From Streptacidiphilus neutrinimicus (GTDB lineage Bacteria; Actinomycetota; Actinomycetes; Streptomycetales; Streptomycetaceae): a stretch of 46,847 nt of DNA. The notes below the pieces were generated by a model. The model worked only from the letters and a program-made list of their open reading frames with translations. It did not search any database and had not been told where the DNA came from. Each line of letters begins with the position of its first letter. Position 1 is the first letter of the stretch. Shown here piece after piece: positions 30,684 to 38,576 of this stretch. The stretch covers positions 1,982-48,828 of the forward strand of contig NZ_BBPO01000011.1 of the NCBI RefSeq assembly GCF_000787815.1. The letters run 5' to 3'. The position numbers and the translations under genes are program-made.

Positions 30684-33622
30684 CGGGCCTCGCCCCCGTC
30701 CCTCGCGTGCGTCCCGCGCCGGTGCGCCGAGGGGCCGCGCGCCGTCGGGCGATGCCGGTCCGGGCCGTGCCGGTCCAAGCCGTGCCAGTCCAGACCGTGC
30801 GTCGACAGGCCGTGCGCCGCCAGGCCGTGCGTCTGCAGTTCGTGCGCGGCCGTCAGGTCCGCGTTCTCCAGCGCCAGCCGGGCGAGGCGCGTCAGGGCTC
30901 CGCGACGGCCCGCCTCGGGGAGCGCGAGGACCGCGAGCACGGCTCGCGTCTCGTGCGGCAGCGAGGGCGGACGGCAGACGGGACAGCGTCCGGGGCGGTG
31001 GCCGAGGAGCGCGGCGACCGCGTCGGCCAGGCCGGACTGGTAGGCGCCGGAGGTGACGTGGATGCCGGTCTCGGCCAACTTCCGCGCGTGCGCGGGCACC
31101 GCCGCGTTGCGCGCCCAGCGCAGCAGCGGCAGGTCGGCGGGGCCGTCGCCGACGGCCAGCACGGGCGGCTCCGCCGGCTCGCCCATCAACGCGAGCAGCG
31201 CTCGCACGCCCTTCGCCTTGTCCGCTCCGCGCGGGACGAAGTCGGTCTGCGCGTCGCCGGGTACGGCGTCGAAAAGACGGCCGAACCGAGGCTCGCTCAG
31301 CAGCTCGGCGGTCTCCTGCTCGGGCAGGCCGGTGCGCCGCCCGTCCGGGTGGCGGATCGCGGCGCGCACGCACCAGTGCGACAGCGGGTCGGTCTCGTGG
31401 CCGGGCCGCGAGGCGAGCAGGGAGCCCAGCCCGCCGTCACCCCGGCCGCGCCGGGCGTCGTCGAGAGCGACACGGACGCGGCCACTGCCCGCGTCGACGC
31501 AGGTGGCTCCGTACTCCCCCACGCCGCCCGCCAGGCCGTAGGCGGCGCAGCGGTCGCGTACCTCCGTGAGCGAGCGGCCGGTGGCCAGCAGCGGCCGGTA
31601 GCCGTGGGCGCGCAGGGCGCGCAACGCGGTGACCCCGAGCGGTGAGGCGGCCGGAAAGCCGAGGACGTCGGTCTCCAGCACGCCGTCGACGTCGAGCACG
31701 CACCAGCCGCGCGGCTCGGACGCGGGCGGCCGCTCGTCGAGGTCGGCCAGCAGGGCGTCGGCGAGGAACCGCTGCGCGGCTCTGGCCTGCGCGCGTCGTG
31801 CGCGGGCCCGCAGCGCCGGGCCGTCCTGCCCGTCCGCGCCGGGCGTGAGCCGAACGGTGTTGCGGGCCTGGACCAGCTGGAACAGGAACCAGCGCGCCGG
31901 GTCGACGCGACGGCCGGTCAGCTCGGCGTAGTGGCGCAGCAGTTCCCGTTCGGCCTCGTCGTCCGGCGGCCCGTGGGCGACCGCTCCGGCCAGGTCGTAG
32001 ACGGCGTCGTAGCAGGCCAGGTCGAGGCTGGCGAAGCCGCCCTCGGCCCAGTCCAGCTTGCGGCGGGCTCCGGCGGGGTCGGTCGCCCAGTGCTCGGGAG
32101 CGGTGCGGCCGTCGACGAGGCAGGGCCGGGGCGCCGACGCGAGCAGGCACCGTGTCAGCGGCTGGACGAGCGCGGGCCGCAGCAGCACCGCGGCCCGGCC
32201 GAGCGCGGGCGCCAGAGTGCGGGCGGCGGACTCCCAGACGGGGTCGCGTCCGCCGAGCCGTCCGCTGCGGTCCTCGTGCAGCGGCAGCCGGCGCTCGCGC
32301 TCGGCGAGGTAGACGGCGACCTCGCGCGGTGTGACGGGCTGCCGCGCACCACCGGACGGGTCGCCCGGGTCGGACCGACCACCGTTCGGACGGTCGCTGA
32401 GCAGCACGCCGTCGGCGAAGCCGCGGACGCGGGGGACGAAGCCGTCGAGGGCGGCGGCCGTGGCGGGGGCGAGGCGTCCGAAGCGGCCGACGCCCGTCCA
32501 CTCGGCGCACAGGGCGAGCTCCTCGCGCGCGCCGTCGGGGTGTGCGACGACCGCGGTGAGGGGCACGGACAGGTGTCCGCCGCGCGCGACGGGCCCGGGC
32601 TCGGCCGCCCGAACGCCGAGCACCCGGACGTCCCCCAGCAGCCGCGGAACCAGCCCCGCGAGCGCGCGCGGCGCGAGCAGGGCCGGCACGTGCCAGGCGG
32701 ATCCGGGCAGCGTCACGCAGTCGAGGCGGGCCAGCCGGTCGGGGACGAGGGCCGGGTCGCCGAAGCAGGCGAAGACGGGGACGATCGCGGGCGCGGGGAC
32801 TCCCGCGCGCTCCAGCGCGGCCGCCACGTCGGCGAGTGCGCCGCCGGTGACCGGCGGGTCGTCCACCAGCAGCACGCGCGCGGCGGACGCCGCTCCGCGC
32901 GGCGGCGGCACACCGGGACGGGTCGTGGCCACGGCCACGCGGCGGTACCCGAGGCCCCGCAGGGCCGCGGCCAGCAACGGCGCGAGGTAGCTGCCGGAGG
33001 TCCGCACGCCGAGCACCAGCAGCGGCGGCTCACGGGCCGGGTAGACCAGGGCGAAGCGGCGGGCCAGTTCGGCCATGTCCTCCGGGTGCTGGTCGAAACT
33101 GCGGAAGCACGCCGGCGGCCGGAGCAGCTCCCGTCCGACCAGCTGCGCGACGCGTCCGGGTCCGGCCAGCACGCGCCCGGCGGTGACGGGTCCGGGGTCG
33201 TGCCCCAGGGCCAGGCCGGCGAGCGTCACCGTCACGCGCGTCGCCTCGGCCGCCCAGGCGCGCAGCGCCCGGGTCGGCGGGGCGGCGCGGTACCCCGCGC
33301 CGACGGCGTCGAGCGCGCGGGAGGCGAGGCGCAGCGCGGGACGGACCCCGGGACCGTCGCCGCTGTGACGGGCCAGGTGGACGAGCAGGCGGCGCGGCGG
33401 CCAGGTGACGCCGTCGATGCGGTCCTCGACGATCTGCGAGGCCCCCGCCGCCCACAGGAACGCGTCCAGCCACTCGTCCGCCGCGAGCGCCGAGCACAGC
33501 CCGGCCAGCGCCTCGTCCAGGGTCGCGAACGGGTCGGGCACCGGACCGCCCTCCTGCCCGCGCCCGGCCCGGGCCCCGGCCGCGCCCGTCGGGCTGGCCT
33601 CGCTCCTGGTCGGGCTCATCAT
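30680..33622 (-). CDS. PRTase / kinase-like / HAD phosphatase fusion protein
   Basis: 980 residues. A helical N-terminus is followed by a phosphoribosyltransferase-like domain (about 170-340; FRSFDQHPEDMAELARRFALVYP, and the PRPP loop VLLVDDPPVTGGALADVAAALERAG near 247-271). A second region (about 430-620) ends in RRKLDWAEGGFASLDLACYD (near 520-545), resembling the C-lobe of atypical APH-like kinases. The third is a Cof-type HAD phosphatase (about 636-860) with all four motifs: CVLDVDGVLETD, LLATGRSL, KAKG and VGDGPADLPLL. A CPVC knuckle follows, then a His-rich repeat tail (931-960). Start 33622 or 33619 (two ATGs). It probably carries out linked phosphoryl or ribosyl steps on a nucleotide or sugar; the pathway is unknown to me. 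Confidence 0.82.
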   Translation of the reverse strand: MMSPTRSEASPTGAAGARAGRGQEGGPVPDPFATLDEALAGLCSALAADEWLDAFLWAAGASQIVEDRIDGVTWPPRRLLVHLARHSGDGPGVRPALRLASRALDAVGAGYRAAPPTRALRAWAAEATRVTVTLAGLALGHDPGPVTAGRVLAGPGRVAQLVGRELLRPPACFRSFDQHPEDMAELARRFALVYPAREPPLLVLGVRTSGSYLAPLLAAALRGLGYRRVAVATTRPGVPPPRGAASAARVLLVDDPPVTGGALADVAAALERAGVPAPAIVPVFACFGDPALVPDRLARLDCVTLPGSAWHVPALLAPRALAGLVPRLLGDVRVLGVRAAEPGPVARGGHLSVPLTAVVAHPDGAREELALCAEWTGVGRFGRLAPATAAALDGFVPRVRGFADGVLLSDRPNGGRSDPGDPSGGARQPVTPREVAVYLAERERRLPLHEDRSGRLGGRDPVWESAARTLAPALGRAAVLLRPALVQPLTRCLLASAPRPCLVDGRTAPEHWATDPAGARRKLDWAEGGFASLDLACYDAVYDLAGAVAHGPPDDEAERELLRHYAELTGRRVDPARWFLFQLVQARNTVRLTPGADGQDGPALRARARRAQARAAQRFLADALLADLDERPPASEPRGWCVLDVDGVLETDVLGFPAASPLGVTALRALRAHGYRPLLATGRSLTEVRDRCAAYGLAGGVGEYGATCVDAGSGRVRVALDDARRGRGDGGLGSLLASRPGHETDPLSHWCVRAAIRHPDGRRTGLPEQETAELLSEPRFGRLFDAVPGDAQTDFVPRGADKAKGVRALLALMGEPAEPPVLAVGDGPADLPLLRWARNAAVPAHARKLAETGIHVTSGAYQSGLADAVAALLGHRPGRCPVCRPPSLPHETRAVLAVLALPEAGRRGALTRLARLALENADLTAAHELQTHGLAAHGLSTHGLDWHGLDRHGPDRHRPTARGPSAHRRGTHARDGGEAR
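30743..30832. repeat. 15-bp coding repeat, His-rich pentapeptides
   Basis: Six imperfect 15-bp units encode THGLA, AHGLS, THGLD, WHGLD, RHGPD and RHRPT at the C-terminus of the fusion protein. The HGL core is nearly constant while the outer residues vary. Confidence 0.65.
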
Positions 33623-33719
33623 CGGGCTCCCGGGAAGCCGGTCGGTACGGCGTCCTCCTCCGCAGGCACTCTTCGTTCAAGGGTGCACCCCGTGTTTACG
33701 CCGGGCGAGTCGAGCCGGT

Positions 33720-35105
33720 TCACGTCGGCGGCCGGGGCGTCGGGGCGGGCAGCCACCAGTCGCGCCGCCACAGCAGCACCGCCGCGACCAGGCTCTGCCC
33801 GATCAGCCAGGCGGCGCCCGCGCCCGTGATGCCGAGGACCGGGAGCAGCAGCTCCGTCAGTCCGAGCACCAGCAGCGCGAGGCCCGCGAGCACGCCCACC
33901 ACGACGCGCATCCGGCGCCGCGCCCGCGACAGGGCGACCACGGTCGTGTTGAGCAGGTTCGGCAGCGCGGACAGCGTCAGCAGCCACAGTGCCACCAGGC
34001 CGTGCTGGGCGTAGGCGGGGCCGAACAGGCGCAGTGCCCAGGGCGAGACGGCGAGTACCGCCACCACCGCGAGGGCCAGCACCCGGCCCGCGTGTCGCAG
34101 CACCCGCCGGTAGTCCTCCAGCCGTGTGACGTCCCGTGCGGATTCCACGATGAGCGAGTAGCCCATGTTGACGCTGAAGGCATAGAGCGCCAGCGGCACC
34201 AACCAGGCCAGCGCGAAGTACGCGCTGTCGGCGGCGCCGAGCCGGTTGAGCACGATCACGGGCGGCAGGTTGACGGCGGCCAGCCAGCACATCGCGCCCA
34301 CGTAGTCGGCCGCGACGTAGCCGAGCGTGAGCCCGGAGGTGTCCGCGGCCGGCTGCGGCGCAGCGCGTTCGTGACGGGGCAGAGCCCGCGCGAAGACGAA
34401 GAGGTTGGTCAACACAAGCGAGAGCGCGAGACCGACCATCCAGGAGACCAGGATGCCGCTCGCCGTGCCGACTGCGGCGAAGACCGCCAGCAAGCCGATC
34501 TTCTCGACCGAGAACAGCCCGTTCTCCAGCGCCACCCAGTCGGCACGGCGCAGGCCGGTGAGGACGCCGTCCTGGAGGTTGAAGATGGCGTAGCCGCCGG
34601 TCGCGAGGACGAACCAGAGGCCCAGACTCCAGGTGTGGAGGAAGTCCAGCCCGGGTGAGAGGTGCGGGACCAGCGCCACGAACCCTGCGGCGAGCAGCAG
34701 CGTCACCGCGGCGGCGACGAGATAGGCCCGGCCGACCAGCCGTCCGGTGCGCGGACCCGCCGAGGGCACGAAGCGGACCATCGCGTTGGCCAGGTTCAGC
34801 TGGCCCACACCGCCGAGGAACATCATCGCGGAGACCGCGGCGGAGTTCCGGCCGACCTCGTCGGGGGTGTACCAGTGGGCGCCCAGCGCCCAGTAGAGCG
34901 CGCCGAAGAGCGCGGTCAGCGCGGAACTGAGGGTGAGCAGATGGCCGTTGCGCAGCAGGGGGTCGTATCTGGCAGCTGCCGCCACGAGCGCCCTGCTGCG
35001 TGACCGCAGCGAATGCTTCGCGGCGGTCGATGCACTGGCTCCGGTGCTCACCACCGGCGGGCTCCCGTCCTCGGCCCGGATCAGATTCGCCCATTTTATG
35101 CCCAT
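33720..35105 (-). CDS. Polysaccharide flippase (Wzx/MATE-like, MOP superfamily)
   Basis: 461 residues. After a 45-residue basic cytoplasmic N-terminus, about 12 transmembrane helices follow, such as LLTLSSALTALFGALYWALGA, AYLVAAAVTLLLAAGFVALVP, SLGLWFVLATGGYAIFNLQDGVLTGL, IGLLAVFAAVGTASGILVSWMVGLAL and ALAWLVPLALYAFSVNMGYSLI. The helix pattern and short loops (RRADWVALENGLFSVEKI) match polysaccharide biosynthesis transporters. It probably moves the lipid-linked repeat unit across the membrane. The ATG at 35105 has a weak GGTGA. A 97-bp gap separates it from the downstream fusion gene, and I see no clear terminator in it. Confidence 0.88.
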   Translation of the reverse strand: MGIKWANLIRAEDGSPPVVSTGASASTAAKHSLRSRSRALVAAAARYDPLLRNGHLLTLSSALTALFGALYWALGAHWYTPDEVGRNSAAVSAMMFLGGVGQLNLANAMVRFVPSAGPRTGRLVGRAYLVAAAVTLLLAAGFVALVPHLSPGLDFLHTWSLGLWFVLATGGYAIFNLQDGVLTGLRRADWVALENGLFSVEKIGLLAVFAAVGTASGILVSWMVGLALSLVLTNLFVFARALPRHERAAPQPAADTSGLTLGYVAADYVGAMCWLAAVNLPPVIVLNRLGAADSAYFALAWLVPLALYAFSVNMGYSLIVESARDVTRLEDYRRVLRHAGRVLALAVVAVLAVSPWALRLFGPAYAQHGLVALWLLTLSALPNLLNTTVVALSRARRRMRVVVGVLAGLALLVLGLTELLLPVLGITGAGAAWLIGQSLVAAVLLWRRDWWLPAPTPRPPT

Positions 35106-35185
35106 AAGGTCACCAATTGGGCAGAACCGGATGCCTGGAGCCCCGGCCCGCCGCCCACCACCTCACGGCACAGTGGCCCGACCGG

Positions 35186-36253
35186 CTAGGTTGCGCGGGC
35201 GCCGCGAAGGTTGGCCAGCATGCGCGCTACGGTCGATTCCGCCCTGCTTCGCAGATTCTCAAGGCGGCCGAGGGGCAGGCGTTCCATGCGGCATTCGAGC
35301 ACGGTGCGGGGAACGGCGCCCATCGCTTCCTTGTAGGCCTCGAGCGCGGCGACCCCTCCCGACATGCCCATGCTGTAGAAACGGCAACCATGGTCGCAGG
35401 CATCCTCGATCGCGGTCCGCTGGAGCAGCAAACCGGCTCGCAGGGACGCGAACTTCTTCACGGAGTAACTGCGGAACGAGACGGCGTGATCCCGGTAGAC
35501 GAAGGTCATCAACCCCGCCACCGGCTCGCCGTCGTAACGCGCCAGCCACATGCGACATGCCCCTTCCAGGGACTTCGCAAGGGCCTCGAACATCGGCAGA
35601 GGCTCCCGATGGCGTGCCAGAGCGGCCGCGAGAGGCCAGGGAACACCCGACTTCTGGGCCCGCTCCGCCGACCATCGCATGTAGACGTCGTAGAAGTCCG
35701 GGACCCGCAGACCCGTCAGGTCCCGTTCGATGGTGACACCCGAGCGTTCGGCCTTGCGCACGTTCTTCCGCGTGGAGGCGTGGAACCGCTCACCCCAGAC
35801 ACGGGAAAAGCCTCCGTCCAGATCGAGCACGTGCACGTGGGACCGGATCGCGTCGACGCCGGGCACGAGGCCTTGTTCCCAGCGGTCCGTCACGTCGTGC
35901 ATCACCGAGATCCGCACCCCGGCCGGTCGTCCGCCGAGCAGGTCGGACAGGACCAGCCTCACGTCGGCCGGTTGCGGCCCACCCGTCGCCAGCAGCCCTC
36001 CAGGGCCCATGCGGTGCGGATACGCTGCGTCGAAGGCGATCCCCGGCACAGGACTGCGACGCAGCAAGGGGAGCAGCAGAGAGCGCCCGTCCCCGGTCGT
36101 GTAGAGCCGACTGGCATCCCGGGCACCGGTCAGTTCGATCACGGAATCGAACCAGGCCGGGGTCTGGAAGACCGACGAGGCTGGGTCGCTCGCCAGCAGG
36201 CTGATCCATTCCGACCTGGGCGCCGGGCTTACAACCTGGTGTTTCGTGGGCAC
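35186..36253 (-). CDS. FemAB-like GNAT acyltransferase
   Basis: 355 residues from a GTG at 36253 with GGGAGG 5 nt upstream, preferred over upstream ATGs (36310, 36292) that lack a ribosome site. The fold is the FemAB/BioF2-like double GNAT: VFQTPAWFDSVIEL, SLLLPLLRRSPVPGIAFDAAYPHRMGPGGL, HVHVLDLDGGFSRVWGERFHASTRKNVRKAERSGVTIERD, PDFYDVYMRWSAERAQKSG, MWLARYDGEPVAGLMTFVYRDHAVSFRSYSVKKF and LLQRTAIEDACDHGCRFYSMGMSGGVAALEAYKEAMG. Members transfer aminoacyl or acyl groups to cell-wall or polysaccharide precursors. Divergent from a paralogue at 36385. Confidence 0.85.
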   Translation of the reverse strand: MPTKHQVVSPAPRSEWISLLASDPASSVFQTPAWFDSVIELTGARDASRLYTTGDGRSLLLPLLRRSPVPGIAFDAAYPHRMGPGGLLATGGPQPADVRLVLSDLLGGRPAGVRISVMHDVTDRWEQGLVPGVDAIRSHVHVLDLDGGFSRVWGERFHASTRKNVRKAERSGVTIERDLTGLRVPDFYDVYMRWSAERAQKSGVPWPLAAALARHREPLPMFEALAKSLEGACRMWLARYDGEPVAGLMTFVYRDHAVSFRSYSVKKFASLRAGLLLQRTAIEDACDHGCRFYSMGMSGGVAALEAYKEAMGAVPRTVLECRMERLPLGRLENLRSRAESTVARMLANLRGARAT

Positions 36254-36384
36254 GCAGCCTCCCACAGCAGACAGACAAGCCAGTTTGACCATATGGCATA
36301 AGAGGCACATTCGGCGCTAATCAGACATGATCGTACGGGAGTCACCCGGCTTCCCGGCGGGTTCGACCGGAGAGGAGCGAGGGC

Positions 36385-37527
36385 GTGCCCAGCTTCCACC
36401 TCCACGGCACCCCGTCCTGTGCTGTCGAGGTGACCAGTCCTGCGACCCGGGACGTGTGGTGGGACCTGCTTCGCCGCGACGAGCTGGCTCTGGTCACGCA
36501 GACCCCGACCTGGCTCGACTGCCTCTGCGACGCCTGGCCGTTCGTGGACGCGAGCCGGCTCTACCGATTCTCCGACGGTGGCCACCTGCTGGTGCCGATG
36601 GTGCGGCACCGTGGCCGCCTGCCCGGGCTGTTGGCGGAGGAATCCTGGCCCAGGTGGGGTGTGGGCGGGGCCGTGGGCCTTGACGGCGCTCCGGACGCGG
36701 GCCGTGCGCATCTCGTCCTCGCCGACCTGGCCGCGCGGCCCGCGCTGCGCGTCGCGGTTCGGTTCAACCCCCGCACCACTGCCTCGTTCCGGGTCGACTC
36801 GGCCGGCTCGGCCTCCTCCGCCGATTCGGCCCCCCTGGCCGGGTCGGTCTGGGAGGCGACGGCGTCAGGAGGGTTCGCGACCGTCGAGCGCACCACCTAC
36901 CTGCTGGACCTCTCCCCCGGCTTCGACGCGGTGTGGTCGCGCCGCTTCCACCCGTCCGTGCGCCAGGGCGTGCGCCGCGCCGAGCGCGCCGCGGTCGAGG
37001 TGACGGTGGACCGCACCGGGCGCCTGGTGCCGCTCTTCCAGCGGCTCCACCGGGAGTCGGTGGCCCGGTGGGCCGAGCAGCAGCACGAGCCGCTCACGCT
37101 CGCCCGCTGGCGTCAGCGGCGCGACGAGCCGCCGCGCCTGCTGGAGGCGGTGGCCGAGCGGTTCGGCGAGTCCTGCGCGATCTGGCTGGCGAGCGTCGAG
37201 GGACAGCCCGCCGCCGCGATCGTGGTGCTGCGTCACGGCACCCACGCCAAGTACTGGCGCGGGGCCATGGACCGCAGCGTGGCCGGGCCGGTCCACGCCA
37301 ACCAACTGCTGCACCGGCTCGCCGTCGAGGACGCGTGCGCGGCCGGGTGCCTCGTCTACGACATGGGCGACGCCCGGGCCGGCTCCTCTCTCGCCCGCTT
37401 CAAGGAGAACCTCGGCGCACGCCCGGTCCCCTCCCCCGCCTACTACCGCGAGCGGCTGCCGCTCACGGCCTTCGACCGCCGCGCGCGGGCGGCGGTCAAA
37501 CGGCTCATCGGGTTCAGGGACGCCTGA
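36385..37527 (+). CDS. FemAB-like GNAT acyltransferase (paralogue)
   Basis: 380 residues from a GTG at 36385 preceded by GGAGAGGAGCGAGGG. It shares the architecture of the neighbour: QTPTWLDCLCDAW, LLVPMVRHRGRLPGLL, TYLLDLSPGFDAVWSRRFHPSVRQGVRRAERAAVEVTVDR, WLASVEGQPAAAIVVLRHGTHAKYWRGAMD, LLHRLAVEDACAAGCLVYDMGDARAGSSLARFKENLGARPV. A Ser/Ala-rich insertion (SAGSASSADSAPLAGS) near residues 138-153 is absent from the paralogue. Its 3' end overlaps that of the LLM gene by 14 bp. Probably modifies the glycan or a precursor with an amino-acid or acyl group. Confidence 0.85.
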   Translation: MPSFHLHGTPSCAVEVTSPATRDVWWDLLRRDELALVTQTPTWLDCLCDAWPFVDASRLYRFSDGGHLLVPMVRHRGRLPGLLAEESWPRWGVGGAVGLDGAPDAGRAHLVLADLAARPALRVAVRFNPRTTASFRVDSAGSASSADSAPLAGSVWEATASGGFATVERTTYLLDLSPGFDAVWSRRFHPSVRQGVRRAERAAVEVTVDRTGRLVPLFQRLHRESVARWAEQQHEPLTLARWRQRRDEPPRLLEAVAERFGESCAIWLASVEGQPAAAIVVLRHGTHAKYWRGAMDRSVAGPVHANQLLHRLAVEDACAAGCLVYDMGDARAGSSLARFKENLGARPVPSPAYYRERLPLTAFDRRARAAVKRLIGFRDA

Positions 37528-38533
37528 CGGCCGGGATCACCCCCTGCCCGTAGGCGGCGATCACGTCGTCCACGGCGTCGTGCATCGCGTAGACGGCGAA
37601 CTGGTCCACGCCCAGCGCGCGCAGCCGCTCCAGCTTGGCGACGTGCTGCTCGGCGGTGCCGATCAGGCAGAACCGGTCGACGATCTCGTCCGGGACGAAG
37701 GTCGTGTCCGGGTTCCCGGCGCGGCCGTGGTGGCTGTAGTCGTAGCCGTGGCGCTCCTTGATGTAGGCGGTCAGCTCGTCCGGGACCATGCCCGAGTGCT
37801 CGCCGTAGCGGGCGACGAGGTCGGCGACGTGGTTGCCGACCATGCCGCCGAACCAGCGGCACTGCTCGCGCGCGTGGGCGAGCTGCTCCTCGCTGCCGTC
37901 GGTGACGTAGGCGGGTGCGGCGACGCAGATGGTCACCGCGTCCGGGTCGCGGCCCGCCTCCTCGGCGGCGCGGCGCACGGCCTTGACCATCCACTCCGTC
38001 AGGAACTCGTCCGCGAGCTGGAGGATGAAGCCGTCGGCCTGGCGGCCGGTCAGCTCCAGCGCCTTCGGGCCGTAGGCGCCCATCCAGACCGGGAGCTTCG
38101 CCCCGGCCCCCACCCACGGGATCCGGATCGCCGTCCCGTCGAGCTCGGCCTCCCTCCCCTCGGCGAGCTCCTTGATGATGTGCATCGCCTGCCCGAGCCG
38201 CTCCAGCGAGGCGGGCTTGCGGCCCGCGACGCGCTGCGCGGAGTCGCCGCGGCCGATGCCACAGACAGTGCGGTTGCCGAACATGTCGTTCAGCGTCGCG
38301 AACAGGGAGGCGGTGACCTCCCAGGTGCGGGTGACGGGGTTGGTGACCATGGGGCCGACCGTCAGCCGCTCCGTGTTGGCGAGGATCTGGCTGTAGATCA
38401 CGAACGGCTCCTGCCACAGCACGCAGGAGTCGAAGGTCCAGCCGTAGGTGAACCCGGCCGCCTCCGCGCGCTTCATCCGCTCGACGAGCAGACGGGCCGG
38501 AGGGTCGGTCTGGAGCACGAGGCCGATGTCCAT
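37514..38533 (-). CDS. F420-dependent LLM-class oxidoreductase (TIGR03842-like)
   Basis: 339 residues from the ATG at 38533 with AAAGG upstream. Luciferase-like TIM barrel: MDIGLVLQTDPPARLLVERMKRAEAAGFTYGWTFDSCVLWQEPFVIYSQILANTERLTVGPMVTNPVTR, SLFATLNDMFGNRTVCGIGRGDSAQRVAGRKPAS, PVWMGAYGPKALELTGRQADGFILQLADEFLTEWMVKAVRRAAEEAGRDPDAVTICVAAPAYV, FCLIGTAEQHVAKLERLRALGVDQF. Last gene of the pyrimidine-catabolism operon; the family that I recall as TIGR03842 is found with hydantoinases. It may use F420 or FMN for an oxidation or reduction of a pyrimidine-derived substrate. No dihydropyrimidine dehydrogenase is in the window, so it could be the missing step (inference). Confidence 0.85.
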   Translation of the reverse strand: MDIGLVLQTDPPARLLVERMKRAEAAGFTYGWTFDSCVLWQEPFVIYSQILANTERLTVGPMVTNPVTRTWEVTASLFATLNDMFGNRTVCGIGRGDSAQRVAGRKPASLERLGQAMHIIKELAEGREAELDGTAIRIPWVGAGAKLPVWMGAYGPKALELTGRQADGFILQLADEFLTEWMVKAVRRAAEEAGRDPDAVTICVAAPAYVTDGSEEQLAHAREQCRWFGGMVGNHVADLVARYGEHSGMVPDELTAYIKERHGYDYSHHGRAGNPDTTFVPDEIVDRFCLIGTAEQHVAKLERLRALGVDQFAVYAMHDAVDDVIAAYGQGVIPAVRRP

Positions 38534-38576
38534 GCGGGGCCTTTCAGTGGTGCGGTGCGGGGATGGCTCGCGGGAT

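Noticed and set aside
36285-36300. TTGACCATATGG upstream of the FemAB-like genes as a RutR-type site.
   Set aside because: Only the left half fits TTGACCANNTGGTCAA, and it is not placed upstream of the pyrimidine operon.
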